64,000 bases of DNA. Source: Saprospiraceae bacterium. GTDB taxonomy: Bacteria; Bacteroidota; Bacteroidia; Chitinophagales; Saprospiraceae. The notes beneath the pieces are model-generated. The model ran no database searches. It was given only the letters and a program-made list of their open reading frames with translations, and had not been told where the DNA came from. Shown here one piece after another: positions 19,701 through 28,293 of this stretch. Each line of letters opens with the position of its first letter. The first letter of the stretch is position 1. A program made the position numbers and the translations under genes. The stretch spans positions 1,674,001 to 1,738,000 of the forward strand of contig JADJRO010000001.1 in assembly GCA_016712145.1 (NCBI GenBank). The letters are read 5' to 3'.

Positions 19701-20150
19701 ACCGCAAGCCTTTTTAGTTTCTTCCGGAGTTCCGTCATTGTTTGTATCTAATCTTGATTCATTGTATAAACCTTCTCCAGATGTTGGATTTCCTGGAGTA
19801 GCTGTTCCACATTTTGTATAACTATTATTTCCACTACTTCCTACACTTAAATCAATTGAAACATTTACAGTTAAGGTATAGGTATGTGTTTGGCCTGTTA
19901 AAATAGCTTGATCGTTAGCAAGTGTCCAAGGACCTGTTCCTGCTAAGGCTCCTCCTGGATTTCCAGGAGCATTTGTAATAAAGGATGCACTAGTAATTGC
20001 GATATCATCATCAAAACCAGGAACATCTTTTAAATCATATTGACCATCGCCTCCAGTGTTTCCAACAGTAATTGTATAAACAACTGAAAAACTATGTGCA
20101 CCTGTTTGTGTTGCAGAAACAAAGCTTTTGCTATGCGTAATAATTGGTTG
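9215..20150 (-). repeat. 24 tandem repeats of about 453 bp (151 residues) in the giant surface protein
   Basis: Counting the GEGLYN/GEGVFN motif gives 2 + 5 + 17 = 24 units across three reading-frame segments. The nucleotide period is about 453 bp, judged from successive NNDG codons near 9254, 9709 and 10162. Units are similar but not identical; variable positions include ETKEVCGD, DTSETCAD and DVDEACGD. The acidic NNDG loop and Cys pair recur in every unit. Long near-identical arrays of this type are prone to recombination and to misassembly, so the copy number should be treated as provisional. Confidence 0.88.
16738..19038 (-). CDS. Giant surface protein, segment 2: five tandem 151-residue repeats
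   Basis: This 766-codon internal frame contains five GEGLYN repeats and nothing else. It begins at an internal TTG inside a repeat (AGTGPWTLANDQ) and ends in a TGA produced by loss of one base from the Trp codon of GPWTL (plus-strand CC reduced to C at 16739). On the upstream side it follows from segment 1 if one G is added to the run at 19145-19148. It is not an independent gene; the repeats continue in register on both sides. Repeat sequence and predicted extracellular role are the same as in segment 3. Confidence 0.85.
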   Translation of the reverse strand: MAGTGPWTLANDQNISAGATHTYTLTVKVTLDLRATSGGNNVYTKCGTATPGDPAAGEGLYNQSKMDSNNDGTPEETREVCADLPYIVNTKSVASISPLGGNMYNVAYTIQVRNLGGGNGAYDLVDAPGFDNDFAINSAAYTSNAPGNPGLTLVGTGPWTLANDQNIVAGAIHTYTLTVKVTLDLTPGSGGDNVYTKCGNTNPGDPQSGEGLYNQSRVDSNNDGIAEDTSEVCSDVPYVTSNKSISTISPLGGNMYNVNYTITVQNLGGANGQYDLKDIPGFDDDITINTASYTSNAPGNAGSALAGTGPWTLANDQAILVGATHTYTLTVKVTLDLTAGTGGNNTYTKCGTAIPGDPSSGEGLYNQSTIDTNNDGVVEETKEACGDLPYIVSNKTLTSISPLGGNMYNVVYSITAQNLGGANGQYDLTDVPGFDDDFTINSASYVSNAPGNGGSALAGTGPWTLANDQAITAGATHTYTLTVKVTLNLRTGTAGDNTYTKCGNAIPGDPTSGEGLYNQSKLDTNNDGTPEDVDEVCGDVPYITNVKSVSSVTPLGGNMYTVVYQVLVKNSGGANGQYDLIDAPGFDDDFTINSASYASNAPGNPGAALAGIGPWTLSNDQAILAGATHTYTLTVKVTLDLTAGSGGNNVYTKCGTATPGDPTSGEGLYNRSTVDVNNDGIPEDTSEVCTDLSYITSNKTIASIIPLGGNMYNVTYNIAVQNLGGINGQYDLTDAPGFDNDFTLNSASYTSNAPGNPGNALVGTGP

Positions 20151-23100
20151 ACAATTTACAGGAGCTGTATAATTTACACTCTTCGAACATTGCGTACCGC
20201 CACTAAATACTGCATTTACAGTATGCACGGCGCCATCTGCTGTCAAACCAGTTATGGTATAATTTGTAGGTGAGTTAAATGGTGCATTAAATACTTGTTG
20301 ACTTGCACCAATACTTACCGTTAATGTACCGCTTGTTGGAGGGTTCACTAAAGTTAAACTTCCTGATACACTATAAGTATTATTTGCGGGATTACATGCA
20401 CTTGGATTTGCAGTCATGGCACTGATGCCTTGCTGTTGAACGGTACCGCTTGCTGTATTGGTACAATTATTATTGTCTTCTACAGTAACAGTATATGTTG
20501 CATTGGCTAAATTGGTAATTGTCGCTGAAGTTTGACCATTGCTCCAATCGTAAGAGAATGGTGCAGATCCACCTGTTACAACTGCTGTTGCAGTTCCATT
20601 ACTGAATCCAATACAAGCTGGTGTAGTTGTTACTGAAACTCCAGGTTTTGGATTAACCGTTACGTTTACTTGGAATGTTGCACCTACGCAACCATCTGCT
20701 GAAGTTGGTGTGACGGTATATCTTACAACCCCTGCATTATTATTCGTTGTATTGGTTAATGTTTGAGCGATGGTAGTACCACATGCTGCTCCGCAATTTG
20801 AAAATCCAGTGATTGTAGCACCAGATTGTTGTGCAGCGGTCCATGTAAATGTAGTTCCAGCTGCTGTTGAACTTAATGCTACACTTGTAGTAGCGCCGCT
20901 GCAAATTGTTTCAGGACTTGCAGATCCTATTGGTTTTGGATTTACTGTTACATCAACTGTAAAAGTATTTCCAGGACAATTGTTTGGTGAAATTGGTGTC
21001 ACCGTATATCGTACAACTCCTGGAGTTGCGTTGCTTGTATTTGTTAAAGTTTGAGCAATCGTTGTGCCACATGCTGCTGCGCAATTTGAAAATCCAGTAA
21101 TCGTAGATCCAGATAATTGTGCAGCGGTCCAGGTAAATGTTGAACTTGGAACTGTTGAACTTAAAGTCACTGATGTTGTAAATCCACTGCAGATCGATTG
21201 ATTGGATGCAGAACCGGATGGCTTTGGATTTACTGTAACATCCACTGTAAATGAACTTCCAACACAACCATTTGGTGACGTTGGAATGACTGTATATCTA
21301 ACAACACCTGAAGCATTGTTGGTTGTATTTGTTAATGTTTGGGCAATCGTGGTTCCACAGGCTGAATTACAATCACTGAATCCAGTTATGGTTGCACCTG
21401 ATTGTTGTGCAGCGGTCCAGGTAAAGGTAGATCCCGGAACCGTTGAATTTAAAGCCACGCTGCTGGTATTTCCACTACAAATTGATTGTGGTGAAGCAGA
21501 ACCAACAGGCCCTTTCGTAACGATTACTGCGGCAGTATCTGTACAACTGCCTACAGTCCATATATATAAGTAGGTACCTTCTCCAGCAAACGTATTAATA
21601 GTAGTTGTTGGTGAAGAAGGGGTAACGATGTTTGAACTTTGGTTGGATGGATGTGCTGTCCAAGTTCCTGAACCAGAAGCAGCCATCGCAGTGGAACCTC
21701 CAGGAAATGAAGGAACACAGCTCACGTTTTTATCAACGCCAGCATTTGGTTTAGCTGTTACGGTAATCGTCGCCGTATCATTACAACCGCTCGTGTTTGT
21801 CCAGATAAAATTATAAGACCCAGCAACTGTGTAATCTTTTATAGTCGTTGTAGGCGAATTTGGAGATGTGATCGTAGCGGTACCCGGATTTCCAGCTTGT
21901 GCAGACCAGGTTCCAACGCCAGTTGCTCCCATGGTTGCAGTTCCACCAGGAAATGATGGCACACAACTTACCGTTTGATTTCCACCTGCATTTGGTTTTG
22001 CAGTTACGGTAACCAAAGCCGTATCGGTAGCACAACTGGTTGCATTGGTCCATACAAAGGTATAGGTACCTGCAGCGCTATAGCTATTAATAACTGTAGT
22101 TGGTGAACCGGGAGTTACAATCAAAGCGGTACCTGGATTTCCAGCACCTGCAGACCAGGTTCCTGTTCCACTGGCAGCCATTGTTGCGGTTCCACCTGGG
22201 AAATTTGTTACACAATCAACACTCTTGTCAGCACCTGCTTTTGGTTTAACGCATATATAATAATCTTCAACCTCACCGTTCTCAGCACTTTCTGTTGACC
22301 GTTCATCTAAGCCCGTTGTACTGACATCATCAGCAAGCGCATCGGTTGTAAGTCGTAATCTTAAATATTGATTGGATGGATTTCCTGAAACGGTTACGCT
22401 TGACCAAGTCAAGGTTTTTGAACCACTAAATCCATTGGCAACTGCAGTTGTTGCAATTTCATTGTTGTCAAAATTTCCATCGTTGTTTAAATCGATCCAT
22501 CCGTAAAGTGTAGCTGAAAAACCTGTTGAATTCATTACACTGTTTACTGTTACACTGATATTTTGTGGACCACCGGATTGATAAATTGGAAATGTTGAAA
22601 TACCATCTTCGTCATCGATCCCTGCATTATCATCTCCATTGGCATTGACACCTGGAGTTGCACCTGTTTCAGGATCTAAGGTATTAATCCGAATATGCGC
22701 ACAGTCCAAAATATGTGATGGAACACCATAAGAGGAAGGAGCATCTGAATAATCCGTTTCAAACAATGAGGTAAATTGAATTGAAAAAAGTACATGCGTA
22801 TCATCAGATGTCGGATTTGCATTGTTAGTTTTTACTTGGTCAAATCCCGTATTCGCAACAATTGTTGGTGAATGCGTTGCACTGTGTGTGGTAGTACCGC
22901 AATAAATATTAGCACCTTTCACCCACAAATGGTTTCCACCCCGAGGCTCACCTGTATCTCCTAAATAGTCATTGTACTGTCCACCAATATTGGTTGCATA
23001 CACAAGCGAAGTTACATTGTCATTAAAACCTGCAAAATAGATGTCCAAACCACCATTATTGGTTGCATCGTAAAATGGATCTCCATTAATATTTACGGTT

Positions 23101-25403
23101 GGAATCCCAATAGCATTGTTACCAGTTGTACCAAATACGAGTAAAAAGGCATCTTCTGTACCATCACACTGCGTTTGCATGACTCGTTTTATAGCGCTAC
23201 CAATATCATCACCACCACCACCATAAAGTGTCGCTTTATATGAAGCAGCTCCACCTACATCACTAACAGAACCAACAACTACATCCAATCCCCCATTATT
23301 AGTGGCATCATAAGCTCCTGAAGAGGTTGGAAACCCATCAGCTGAGGAACCTGTCCAAAAAATTGTACTGCTGTTTATTCCACAGTCATTAATTTTATCA
23401 TCCCCTGCGCCTCCAATCTCATCCAAATAATTAAAGCCAGTACCTGTAGAATTCAAGACACCTACGATACCATCAAAATCTGATCCCGTTGATCGACTTG
23501 CAGCACTATTTACTTCTGTCAAAGATCCTGTACCTGAACCCGCAAATGCAACCCGACCGTCAGCAAATAATTCCAGGTCGTTAAAAATTTCTGTTCCACT
23601 ATCACCGATATAGGTACCAAAACTTAAATTATTTAAAGTAGTAAATTTTCCTACCCACATATCGCTGGCACCTCCAAATCCTGTTTGAGCAGCTCCCCCT
23701 GAAATATATGCACCAGGCAAAGCAGCTTCAGCAGTCAAACCGCATACAAAGGTATTGTCATCTATAGCCCGAATGGAAGTAACTCCTAAATCTTCAGAAC
23801 CCGTTCCACCTAAATATGTTGAATAATGTAGCGTTCCTAAATCCCTTGAGAATACTGCAACAAAGCCATCGTTATTGTCAAAACTATTATCAAATGGACT
23901 ACCACCCATAGGTAAACCATCTACCGTGGTTCTTCCACCTATAAATACACGATTCGTTGAAAGACTCAATCCATATGCTACAACCGTATTTGTACCAGAA
24001 ACCGTACTTGGACCGTACATGGTTAAGTCTACTAAATCCGAACCGGTGCTATTGATTCGATACACAATAGCAACACGGGGTGTTGCACCTGTACCAAAAC
24101 CAGAAATAGAATTTAAATATCCATCAGCATCATAGGGTGCAGAACCGGTTGGAATGTTTCTATTGGTTGCACCTGCACAATACACCATCCCGTTATTGGG
24201 ATCCACTTGAATTGCAAAAAGATATTGGTCAAAATCCGGATCATTGCCATCCATAAACGTACCCCAACTTAAAACCGGGTCAATTACTGTTGGATAATTT
24301 GGATCTATTTTTGATTTAGATTTAAAGCTTACATTCTTATTGTTCTTTACATTAAAAGCAAAGTCTAATGGTACTTTACCTGCTTCTGTTACCTGGTATG
24401 TTTCAGGAATGTGAAATTTCACATCGGTAAAGCGAAGACCTACATTCAAACTACCATCTTTAGATACAGATAATTTATCTTGTCCTTCAAATCGAAGATC
24501 AATATTTTTATAATCTGCTCCTGGATCAACTATCCAGTCAAATTCCAAAGAACCATCTTGATTACTATATAATCGAATGTCAATACCAGGATATACTTCT
24601 TCCAGCGTAATGTCTTTAGCCGCCTGAACACCGGAAACCCATTTGGACTGATCCTCTCCAATAAAGAAATTGTATTTCGTTCCAAAGGATTTACCTAAAA
24701 CTACTTTTGCATTCGGATTCGAATTCTCCATGTTTAAGGTAAATTGGTGTGCGCCATTAAAGAAACGATCCGTCTCTTTTGTTTTTTCATTCTTTACAAA
24801 CAGATAGTCCTTGGCTACAAATCGGATTTTATCCTTCTCTATATAAATGGAACCTTGTTTCCCATTGAGGTAATAGAGAATATTTTTATTTTCCAATTGG
24901 CCCTTGTTTTCCATAAATCGCAATACCTCTGCATTTTGCTTCAAGGTTTCTTTGACTCTGGTTTCCAATGGATTTTCTGCTACAAGTTGTGCCTGTAAAT
25001 TTGAAGTAAAGCCAACAATACAAATTGTTAAGCCGACGAGTAAGAATGTAAACTTTGACATACTATTAGTTACGTTGATGTTTGAATTAATTGAATTGGA
25101 TGCTTTTGATTGAAATGAATTTCCAGTTAGAGATCCTGAATCCCAGGAAACCGGTTTAATCCATTGTTTATAAAATCCATCTTTTATTTGAAATAGAAAA
25201 CTAAAAAGGTACATACAGCTGTATAGGATTAAGCTGCCTGCAACAAAAGCTGTGAATAAGCCGGGATTAAATAAAAGATTTAGAAAAGATCCGGAAAGAT
25301 TAAAATCCGAATAATTTATACTTGCTGCTAAAAGGACAGCAGCAGTAAATAATACGATGCATAGCATCCACATACGCAATGATTGCGTTGTTGTAGTTTT
25401 CAT
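19011..25403 (-). CDS. Giant surface protein, segment 1 (N-terminal): propeller, GEVED, PKD-like and SprB-type repeats
   Basis: N-terminal 2130 codons of a SprB-like T9SS surface protein. A Sec signal peptide ends at residue 139 (LQA-Q). A DUF7948-like domain (about 160-380, FMENKGQLENKN) and an SBBP-type beta-propeller (about 385-885) follow. A GEVED domain with YGWIDLNNDGNFD lies at about 887-1052. Three PKD-like units (FPGGTATM..GTGTW, about 1052-1292), three PKD-like units (SICSGNTSSVAL..FTWTAAQ, about 1295-1585) and one SprB-type repeat (GSAPFSYDWSNGQ, about 1585-1658) come next. Two full 151-residue repeats follow. The frame breaks at about residue 2087 (C run 19145-19148) and ends in 35 or so nonsense residues. 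The ATG at 25061 (residue 115) is an alternative start with a classic signal peptide. Likely roles are gliding or adhesion. Confidence 0.88.
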   Translation of the reverse strand: MKTTTTQSLRMWMLCIVLFTAAVLLAASINYSDFNLSGSFLNLLFNPGLFTAFVAGSLILYSCMYLFSFLFQIKDGFYKQWIKPVSWDSGSLTGNSFQSKASNSINSNINVTNSMSKFTFLLVGLTICIVGFTSNLQAQLVAENPLETRVKETLKQNAEVLRFMENKGQLENKNILYYLNGKQGSIYIEKDKIRFVAKDYLFVKNEKTKETDRFFNGAHQFTLNMENSNPNAKVVLGKSFGTKYNFFIGEDQSKWVSGVQAAKDITLEEVYPGIDIRLYSNQDGSLEFDWIVDPGADYKNIDLRFEGQDKLSVSKDGSLNVGLRFTDVKFHIPETYQVTEAGKVPLDFAFNVKNNKNVSFKSKSKIDPNYPTVIDPVLSWGTFMDGNDPDFDQYLFAIQVDPNNGMVYCAGATNRNIPTGSAPYDADGYLNSISGFGTGATPRVAIVYRINSTGSDLVDLTMYGPSTVSGTNTVVAYGLSLSTNRVFIGGRTTVDGLPMGGSPFDNSFDNNDGFVAVFSRDLGTLHYSTYLGGTGSEDLGVTSIRAIDDNTFVCGLTAEAALPGAYISGGAAQTGFGGASDMWVGKFTTLNNLSFGTYIGDSGTEIFNDLELFADGRVAFAGSGTGSLTEVNSAASRSTGSDFDGIVGVLNSTGTGFNYLDEIGGAGDDKINDCGINSSTIFWTGSSADGFPTSSGAYDATNNGGLDVVVGSVSDVGGAASYKATLYGGGGDDIGSAIKRVMQTQCDGTEDAFLLVFGTTGNNAIGIPTVNINGDPFYDATNNGGLDIYFAGFNDNVTSLVYATNIGGQYNDYLGDTGEPRGGNHLWVKGANIYCGTTTHSATHSPTIVANTGFDQVKTNNANPTSDDTHVLFSIQFTSLFETDYSDAPSSYGVPSHILDCAHIRINTLDPETGATPGVNANGDDNAGIDDEDGISTFPIYQSGGPQNISVTVNSVMNSTGFSATLYGWIDLNNDGNFDNNEIATTAVANGFSGSKTLTWSSVTVSGNPSNQYLRLRLTTDALADDVSTTGLDERSTESAENGEVEDYYICVKPKAGADKSVDCVTNFPGGTATMAASGTGTWSAGAGNPGTALIVTPGSPTTVINSYSAAGTYTFVWTNATSCATDTALVTVTAKPNAGGNQTVSCVPSFPGGTATMGATGVGTWSAQAGNPGTATITSPNSPTTTIKDYTVAGSYNFIWTNTSGCNDTATITVTAKPNAGVDKNVSCVPSFPGGSTAMAASGSGTWTAHPSNQSSNIVTPSSPTTTINTFAGEGTYLYIWTVGSCTDTAAVIVTKGPVGSASPQSICSGNTSSVALNSTVPGSTFTWTAAQQSGATITGFSDCNSACGTTIAQTLTNTTNNASGVVRYTVIPTSPNGCVGSSFTVDVTVNPKPSGSASNQSICSGFTTSVTLSSTVPSSTFTWTAAQLSGSTITGFSNCAAACGTTIAQTLTNTSNATPGVVRYTVTPISPNNCPGNTFTVDVTVNPKPIGSASPETICSGATTSVALSSTAAGTTFTWTAAQQSGATITGFSNCGAACGTTIAQTLTNTTNNNAGVVRYTVTPTSADGCVGATFQVNVTVNPKPGVSVTTTPACIGFSNGTATAVVTGGSAPFSYDWSNGQTSATITNLANATYTVTVEDNNNCTNTASGTVQQQGISAMTANPSACNPANNTYSVSGSLTLVNPPTSGTLTVSIGASQQVFNAPFNSPTNYTITGLTADGAVHTVNAVFSGGTQCSKSVNYTAPVNCQPIITHSKSFVSATQTGAHSFSVVYTITVGNTGGDGQYDLKDVPGFDDDIAITSASFITNAPGNPGGALAGTGPWTLANDQAILTGQTHTYTLTVNVSIDLSVGSSGNNSYTKCGTATPGNPTSGEGLYNESRLDTNNDGTPEETKKACGDIPYLDMTKSVASINPLGGNMYNVLYTITVKNLGGANGQYDLTDAPAFENDINIGSASYTSNAPGNAGSALAGTGPWILASDQGIIVGATHTYTLTVKVTLDLAGGGGDNVYTKCGAAIPGDPSSGEGLYNQSKMDTNNDGTIDETDEACGDLPYVTTTKSVSSIVALGGNMYNVIYSITAQNLGVQPDNMIYQMFLVLMTILQSAVPASPPMLPGIQAVHWQERVHGL

Positions 25404-25575
25404 ATATTGAGACTTTACAATTCGATCCTTGAGAATCCTTCTTACCCACTTAGCACATGAAGCTATCTTCTACACCAGAATTCAGTCTGCGGAAATCTTA
25501 AAATCAAATATTGTACCAGAAATCAAAAAATATCAAATACAATGCTTTGCCGTAGTCGGTTTCCACAAACTCAGG

Positions 25576-25583
25576 CAAACATA
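25576..25583 (-). promoter_or_regulatory. Candidate -7 box TATGTTTG of the giant surface-protein locus
   Basis: Minus-strand match to TAnnTTTG about 170 bases before the ATG at 25403. It implies a long leader, and the -33 region is featureless AT-rich DNA, so support is weak. Confidence 0.3.
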
Positions 25584-25740
25584 AATACATATTACATATT
25601 TTTTTAATATTTTAAATATAATTTTTTAATTATATCTTTATTATATTGATATACAATTTATTATAAATTATTTATAATTATATGTATTTATATTATTTAT
25701 TATTATAATGTATAAACATATTATATTATATTTGTATATG
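25584..25740. other. Extremely AT-rich divergent intergenic island
   Basis: Nearly all bases are A or T, with runs such as tatttttttaatattttaaa and many short TATA and TTATAA palindromes. It separates the giant minus-strand locus from the plus-strand cysteine-rich genes and probably holds promoters for both. The rest of the gap (25404-25575 and 25741-25957) has normal composition; apart from the candidate promoter box at 25576-25583 and probable untranslated leaders, nothing was recognised there. Confidence 0.7.
25727..25734 (+). promoter_or_regulatory. Candidate -7 box TATATTTG for the cysteine-rich protein genes
   Basis: Exact TAnnTTTG match at the right edge of the AT-rich island, 223 bases before the ATG at 25958. 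If real it gives a leader of about 220 nt. In such AT-rich DNA a chance match is quite possible. Confidence 0.3.
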
Positions 25741-25957
25741 ACTGGTCCTGAGTGCTTTGTATGAAGTTTTGATCGTTCAAGTCCATTGCTTTTTATATTG
25801 CTTGCAGCGTTTCTATCTGAGAATTCGTTTAACTTACAGGAGATTTTGTGTAGCTGCCCTAACCCCAGGCAACAAATCCTTGATTTAATGCCTCCTGATA
25901 TTAAGGCATACTCAGATCCCTGGAAATCAGATTTTAATTAACCAACCCTACGAGCTT

Positions 25958-28234
25958 ATGAAAAATGCACTCCCCTCTTTCCATCTCATTCGATCTTTCT
26001 TCTTATTAATTCATCTCATTTTATTTCTGCTATTGAATTTTGATCGCAACGGCTTTGCACAATGCACGCCTCCGATGGCAGAAGAATGTGATCAATCGAG
26101 CGTGCTTTGTTCACTTGATGAATTGAACGGATATGAATGCAACAATCCAAGTACAGTTCCAAGTCCTTGCAATCCACTGTGCTCACAAGGTGGTGTCGGC
26201 CATAATACCTCCTGGTGGGGATTTGTGACGAATGGTGGCAATATTACGATAACCATGGAAATTGGTGGATGCACGACCTCCCAAGGACTCCAATATGGAA
26301 TCTGGGGAGACTGTCTCTGCAGTCAGGAAATTGTTTGTCGCTCGATTCCATGTATACCTCCTAATTCAACTTCTACGATTAATGTAACCCTTACAGCTTG
26401 TAAAACCTATTACTTATGGGTGGACGGCTGCTCGGGGGATATATGTGATTTTACACTCCATACTTCTGGTGGTGGGCCACCGCAATTAACACCTTTAAAT
26501 CCAATTAATAATGTGCCTAGCAGAATAATAAAACCTGTTTGTGTAGGTGCTTGCAACTATTTGTTTTTTGTAAATCCGCAGCCAGGAGGTTGTGAACCAA
26601 CCTACGTTTGGACTCTGGATGGAGATGAGCTTGGGGGAAATTCAAATGAAATACGGCTTGATTTTCCGGATCAGGGTGATTTTGTACTTTGTGTTACAGC
26701 ATACATTGGAAATCCTTCAAGTGGTTCGATTTGTTCGCAGGAAGGTCCCGTTTGTGCTACTGTTCAAGTTCGTCCAATTGCAGACAGAATAGGTTTGCCA
26801 AGGACCCTTTGTTATGAACAGGCAAATCCCGGTGGATACACCTGGTTTTCACAACGCATTTTTCAAACAGGCGAATATCGTGAACAGTTTACAGATGCCA
26901 ACTGCTGTAAATTTGATTCGGTGGTCAATTTTACAGTTTTGCCAAGACCCGTACCACAAAAAATAACATACATCGGCTGCAATGGGGAAGTCTATAAATC
27001 GCCACAGGGCATAACAATTCCCGGTTGCAAAACGAATTCGGAATTCAATGCAGGAAAAACGCAGGGCCCTTACCGTTGCGACAGTACCGGGTTATTAACT
27101 GCAATATATCCAACAGTGATTCCTCACTTTACGCAAACTTGCAATGAAGGAATCGCAATCATCGCTTCTAATTTAACGATTCAGGATACTTGTAATTCCA
27201 ATGCAAGTTTTAGTTATTCCTATTTTTGGTATCGTCAGTTGGATCCCACTAAAAAAAGCATTGGGACAGATGATCGTATTTTTATAACAAAACCTGAAAC
27301 CTATTGTATTGAAGTATCATTAACTACGCTGTTTGAAGGTCAAAGTAAAACCTGCGCATCCACTTTTTGTTATGAGGTACAAATTGATACCAGTCACCTA
27401 AATTTAATAATTGCAGTTGAAGATACTGTTTGTATAAATGAAACAAACAGGATATCCTTTGATACCTCACAAGTTCCGGGAATCCTTCACTTCTTTTGGG
27501 AATTAAGTCCGGATGGAAACATCGTTTCCCCAATACCTGAATTATCTAATTCCATTGAAGCCAGCTGGACTACTCAAGGACAAAAAAAAGTATGCCTGAG
27601 TTTTAAAAACGACTCTATAAATACTTGCTTTTTATGCAAACAAATTACAGTTATTAAAGCCGCTCAAGCCGGTGCTGATTTTAAAGTATTTGGATTAAAA
27701 ACAAATTTAAATGCAAATAAAGTGAATTCCGGATTATGGCGGAAAATCAGTGGTCCGGGTGCAGTAGCATTTTCCAATCCAAGAGATCCTAAATCTCGGA
27801 TCACTGTCAGTAAAACTGGAATTTACCAATTAGAATGGGATGCAACAAATTATGGATGTCGTGATCTGGATACGGTACAAGTCGAATTTTTTACCTATCC
27901 TAAAATTTTAGTTAAGAAGACACCATTCGTCACCGATAAACTTGATCAACGCAATCAACAAATTTTAACGAAAGAATCATTCATTAAATTTCAAACACCC
28001 AATCCGATTGAGTGTACAGGGCAAACCAGCATTGAATTCAATGAATCCTTACTTTTCGAACGCATCCACTATCGTTGGATTGATCTTACTGGTTCGATTG
28101 TATTAAATGGAATCGCATTTAATGCTGATTGTAATTCGATTTGTGAAATCAAGGCTCCGGTCAAATCTGGTTTATACTTGCTACAAATTGAAGCCGATGG
28201 TGTTTGGGGATTACAAAAAGTGCTTATTTATTAA
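25958..28234 (+). CDS. Secreted cysteine-rich protein with PKD/Ig-like modules (paralogue 1)
   Basis: 758-residue exported protein of unknown function. The signal peptide is long (about residues 1-35, ending GFA-Q). The first mature domain is cysteine-rich: CTPPMAEECDQSS, LCSLDELNGYEC, then GIWGDCLCSQEIV and CKTYYLWVDGCSGDICDF. Ig/PKD-like segments follow, including CEPTYVWTLDGDELGGNSNE and a final GLWRKISGPGAVAF module. The last 80 or so residues end in GLYLLQIEADGVWGLQKVLI, which resembles the final strands of a T9SS sorting domain but lacks a clear PNP start. The next gene is a full-length paralogue with the same layout. Function cannot be assigned; extracellular location is likely. Confidence 0.8.
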   Translation: MKNALPSFHLIRSFFLLIHLILFLLLNFDRNGFAQCTPPMAEECDQSSVLCSLDELNGYECNNPSTVPSPCNPLCSQGGVGHNTSWWGFVTNGGNITITMEIGGCTTSQGLQYGIWGDCLCSQEIVCRSIPCIPPNSTSTINVTLTACKTYYLWVDGCSGDICDFTLHTSGGGPPQLTPLNPINNVPSRIIKPVCVGACNYLFFVNPQPGGCEPTYVWTLDGDELGGNSNEIRLDFPDQGDFVLCVTAYIGNPSSGSICSQEGPVCATVQVRPIADRIGLPRTLCYEQANPGGYTWFSQRIFQTGEYREQFTDANCCKFDSVVNFTVLPRPVPQKITYIGCNGEVYKSPQGITIPGCKTNSEFNAGKTQGPYRCDSTGLLTAIYPTVIPHFTQTCNEGIAIIASNLTIQDTCNSNASFSYSYFWYRQLDPTKKSIGTDDRIFITKPETYCIEVSLTTLFEGQSKTCASTFCYEVQIDTSHLNLIIAVEDTVCINETNRISFDTSQVPGILHFFWELSPDGNIVSPIPELSNSIEASWTTQGQKKVCLSFKNDSINTCFLCKQITVIKAAQAGADFKVFGLKTNLNANKVNSGLWRKISGPGAVAFSNPRDPKSRITVSKTGIYQLEWDATNYGCRDLDTVQVEFFTYPKILVKKTPFVTDKLDQRNQQILTKESFIKFQTPNPIECTGQTSIEFNESLLFERIHYRWIDLTGSIVLNGIAFNADCNSICEIKAPVKSGLYLLQIEADGVWGLQKVLIY

Positions 28235-28293
28235 TATTATTTTATACTAAATATATCCAGAAACTCGAATCGTACGCATAAATAAAAATAAAA

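Noticed and set aside
6324..19821. Many plus-strand reading frames of 60-120 codons inside the giant surface-protein gene
   Set aside because: They are antisense shadows of the repetitive Gly/Thr/Asp-rich coding strand, recur with the repeat period, and have no recognisable domain.
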